Below are positions 62,681-64,000 of a stretch of 64,000 nucleotides of DNA, piece after piece. This DNA comes from Pseudoduganella lutea (GTDB lineage Bacteria > Pseudomonadota > Gammaproteobacteria > Burkholderiales > Burkholderiaceae_D), in NCBI RefSeq assembly GCF_004209755.1, contig NZ_CP035913.1:2232001-2296000 (forward strand), in the 5' to 3' direction. A program made the translations under genes and the position numbers. Each line of letters begins with the position of its first letter. Positions within the stretch are counted from its first letter, which is position 1. Under the pieces are notes generated by a model. It saw only the letters and a list, made by a program, of their open reading frames with translations, was not told where the DNA came from and did no database searches.

Positions 62681-63604
62681 ATGCCCATCCCTGACTATCA
62701 AACTTTAATGCTGCCCTTACTTCGGCTCGCATCAGACGGAGCCGACCATACCACCCGCGAAGCAGTCGAAAAACTGTCGGTCGAATTTCAGCTTACGCAA
62801 GATGAGCGAGGCCACCTTTTGGCTAGTGGGCAACAAGCGGTGATCAATAACCGGATCGGTTGGGCAAATTCGTACCTAAAGAAAGCCGGGCTACTTGAGT
62901 CACCCCGACGTGGCGTCCTCAAAATCACGAAACGTGGCCGACAAATTCTCGAAGAAAATCCGCAGAAAATTGACGTCAAATTTCTCGACCGTTTCCCCGA
63001 GTTTGTTGAATTTCGCGATGCGGCAAAACTTAATAAAGAGAGCACGGTTGCAGAGTCAATAGCGCCGCCTTCGCAGCAGACCCCAGAGGAAGCTCTCGAG
63101 CTGGCAAACCAAAGTATTCGTGCAAGCTTGGCGCAAGATATCCTTAGCCGCGTCCTCCTATGTTCACCGGCCTTCTTCGAACATTTGGTTGTCGAGTTGC
63201 TGGTAAAGATGGGCTACGGGGGCTCTCGCAAAGATGCTGGCGAACGTATCGGCAAAAGTGGCGATGGCGGAATTGATGGGATTATCAAAGAAGATCTCCT
63301 TGGACTGGACACTATCTACCTACAAGCTAAGCGCTGGCAGGGCACCGTCGGCCGACCTGAAATCCAAAAATTCGTCGGCGCCCTTCAAGGCCAACGTGCG
63401 CGAAAGGGAGTATTCATTACGACCTCATCGTACACATCAGAAGCGACCGAGTATGCGTCTAGGATCGACACCAAAGTCGTGCTCATCGATGGGCAGCAGC
63501 TTGCAAGTCTAATGATCGACTTCGATGTGGGCGTTTCTGTTGTGACGACGTACCTGGTCAAGCGCATCGACTCTGATTATTTCGAGGACAGCGACGGCTT
63601 GTAG
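62681..63604 (+). CDS. Mrr-type restriction endonuclease
   Basis: 307 residues. The N-terminal winged-helix domain (residues 1-90; LPLLRLASDGADHTTREAV, NRIGWANSYLKKAGLLESP) is followed by a linker and the PD-ExK Mrr catalytic domain. The core reads GKSGDGGIDGII, then YLQAKRWQG, with GVFITTSSYT after it. Mrr enzymes cut methylated foreign DNA. The ATG at 62681 matches the family start MPIPDYQTLMLPLL; a frame from 62642 adds 13 residues. It ends the island. Confidence 0.92.
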   Translation: MPIPDYQTLMLPLLRLASDGADHTTREAVEKLSVEFQLTQDERGHLLASGQQAVINNRIGWANSYLKKAGLLESPRRGVLKITKRGRQILEENPQKIDVKFLDRFPEFVEFRDAAKLNKESTVAESIAPPSQQTPEEALELANQSIRASLAQDILSRVLLCSPAFFEHLVVELLVKMGYGGSRKDAGERIGKSGDGGIDGIIKEDLLGLDTIYLQAKRWQGTVGRPEIQKFVGALQGQRARKGVFITTSSYTSEATEYASRIDTKVVLIDGQQLASLMIDFDVGVSVVTTYLVKRIDSDYFEDSDGL

Positions 63605-63712
63605 GGGTACCGAAGAGGCCTCGAAACTTTGGTTGGTGGTCCTAAGGTGGGCGGGGTTTCGCATGGGTAGCCTCATTGGAGTTCTCCAGGCTTGAACGAA
63701 CAGCGCCATAGG

Positions 63713-63740
63713 AAATGCCACCCTCGGGTGGCGTTTGTTT
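63713..63740 (+). terminator. Terminator-like hairpin at the right edge of the island
   Basis: An 11-bp stem AAATGCCACCC/GGGTGGCGTTT with TC loop and a GTTTGTTT tail, 109 nt after the mrr stop. Host-like GC content resumes here. Confidence 0.65.
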
Positions 63741-63859
63741 GCGGAACAGGAATAGTCGTGCCTGGTGTGTAGACTGCCCGGTGATGCGCGCGGAAACGGC
63801 GGCCTGGCGCAGCGACTCATGGCGCCCTTCAATGTCTGCCGACGACGGAGCACGACATC

Positions 63860-64000
63860 ATGATGAACAGCCTTCCCGACCAATTCAATGCCCTGGTCAT
63901 CGGTGCCTCGGGCACGATCGGCACGGCATTCGCCGACCTGCTCAGGGATTCGCTACGCTGCGCGTCTGTAGATGGCCTGCACCGCCACTCGGCGCCGCCC
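63860..64000 (+). CDS. Short-chain dehydrogenase, 5' part only
   Basis: The window cuts the gene after 47 codons. The visible start MMNSLPDQFNALVIGASGTIGTAFADLL is the NAD(P)-binding strand and glycine loop of an SDR, of the kind that opens VIGASGxIG. GGAG lies 9 nt before the ATG at 63860; a second ATG follows at 63863. GC is high again, so this is host chromosome flanking the island. Confidence 0.75.
   Translation, partial: MMNSLPDQFNALVIGASGTIGTAFADLLRDSLRCASVDGLHRHSAPP

Noticed and set aside
47219..63860. CRISPR array or prophage structural genes
   Set aside because: No regularly spaced repeats and no capsid, tail, lysis or integrase-like proteins were seen.
63509..63883. 124-codon minus-strand frame at the island's right edge
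   Set aside because: Overlaps the end of mrr and the terminator-like hairpin, with no recognisable domain.

Overview
The window looks like chromosome from a GC-rich betaproteobacterium of the Oxalobacteraceae type (Massilia, Duganella or Pseudoduganella). This is inferred from the complete urtABCDE urea importer with a linked porin, a cphBA cyanophycin pair, a DUF2058 protein, several large GGDEF/EAL and hybrid-kinase signalling proteins, and the codon usage. No 16S gene is present, so the genus is not fixed.

Layout. 1-660: a low-GC membrane/zinc-ribbon gene, possibly cut at its 5' end, ending in a terminator. 967-3758: a host-attachment-family protein convergent with an LTA-synthase-like sulfatase. 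3966-16255: a nitrogen block. A membrane permease fused to a hybrid histidine kinase overlaps a LuxR-type response regulator. Facing them are porin-urtA-urtB-urtC-urtD-urtE on the minus strand, with a MerR-type regulator upstream. 16394-28054: a fasciclin protein, an mqsRA toxin-antitoxin pair with its two operator palindromes, a CHASE-PAS-GGDEF protein, DUF2058, a Kef-type antiporter, an M28 peptidase, an EamA exporter, an AraC regulator and a membrane-anchored SagB-like oxidoreductase. 28194-33947: a TPR protein, a lipoprotein behind a striking 13-bp inverted repeat, and a GGDEF-EAL protein. 34389-37924: cyanophycinase and cyanophycin synthetase, overlapping by 4 nt. 38085-46978: MscS plus DUF885, a GH1-RmlD fusion, a PAS hybrid kinase, a secreted BamE-like protein and a DUF1275 membrane protein. 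47098-47173: tRNA-Phe(GAA).

From about 47.3 to 63.7 kb the composition changes to lower GC and the content becomes a defence island. It starts with a small HTH gene, then hsdR-hsdM-hsdS. The same transcript continues tightly into an AAA ATPase and an HNH protein of the Septu (PtuA/PtuB) type. Next come short genes resembling integrative-element housekeeping genes, some preceded by terminator-like hairpins. A second, unrelated ATPase-HNH pair lies among them on the opposite strand. The island ends with a GIY-YIG nuclease and an Mrr-type endonuclease. Host-like DNA resumes at about 63.7 kb with the start of a short-chain dehydrogenase gene. No integrase and no duplicate of the tRNA 3' end was found.

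The most interesting points are the two different ATPase-HNH modules within 7 kb, one carried as the tail of a type I restriction operon, and the permease-kinase fusion with a cysteine cluster beside the urea importer. Two families of short palindromic repeats also recur between host genes. Statements about families come from recognisable motifs only; no database search was run.
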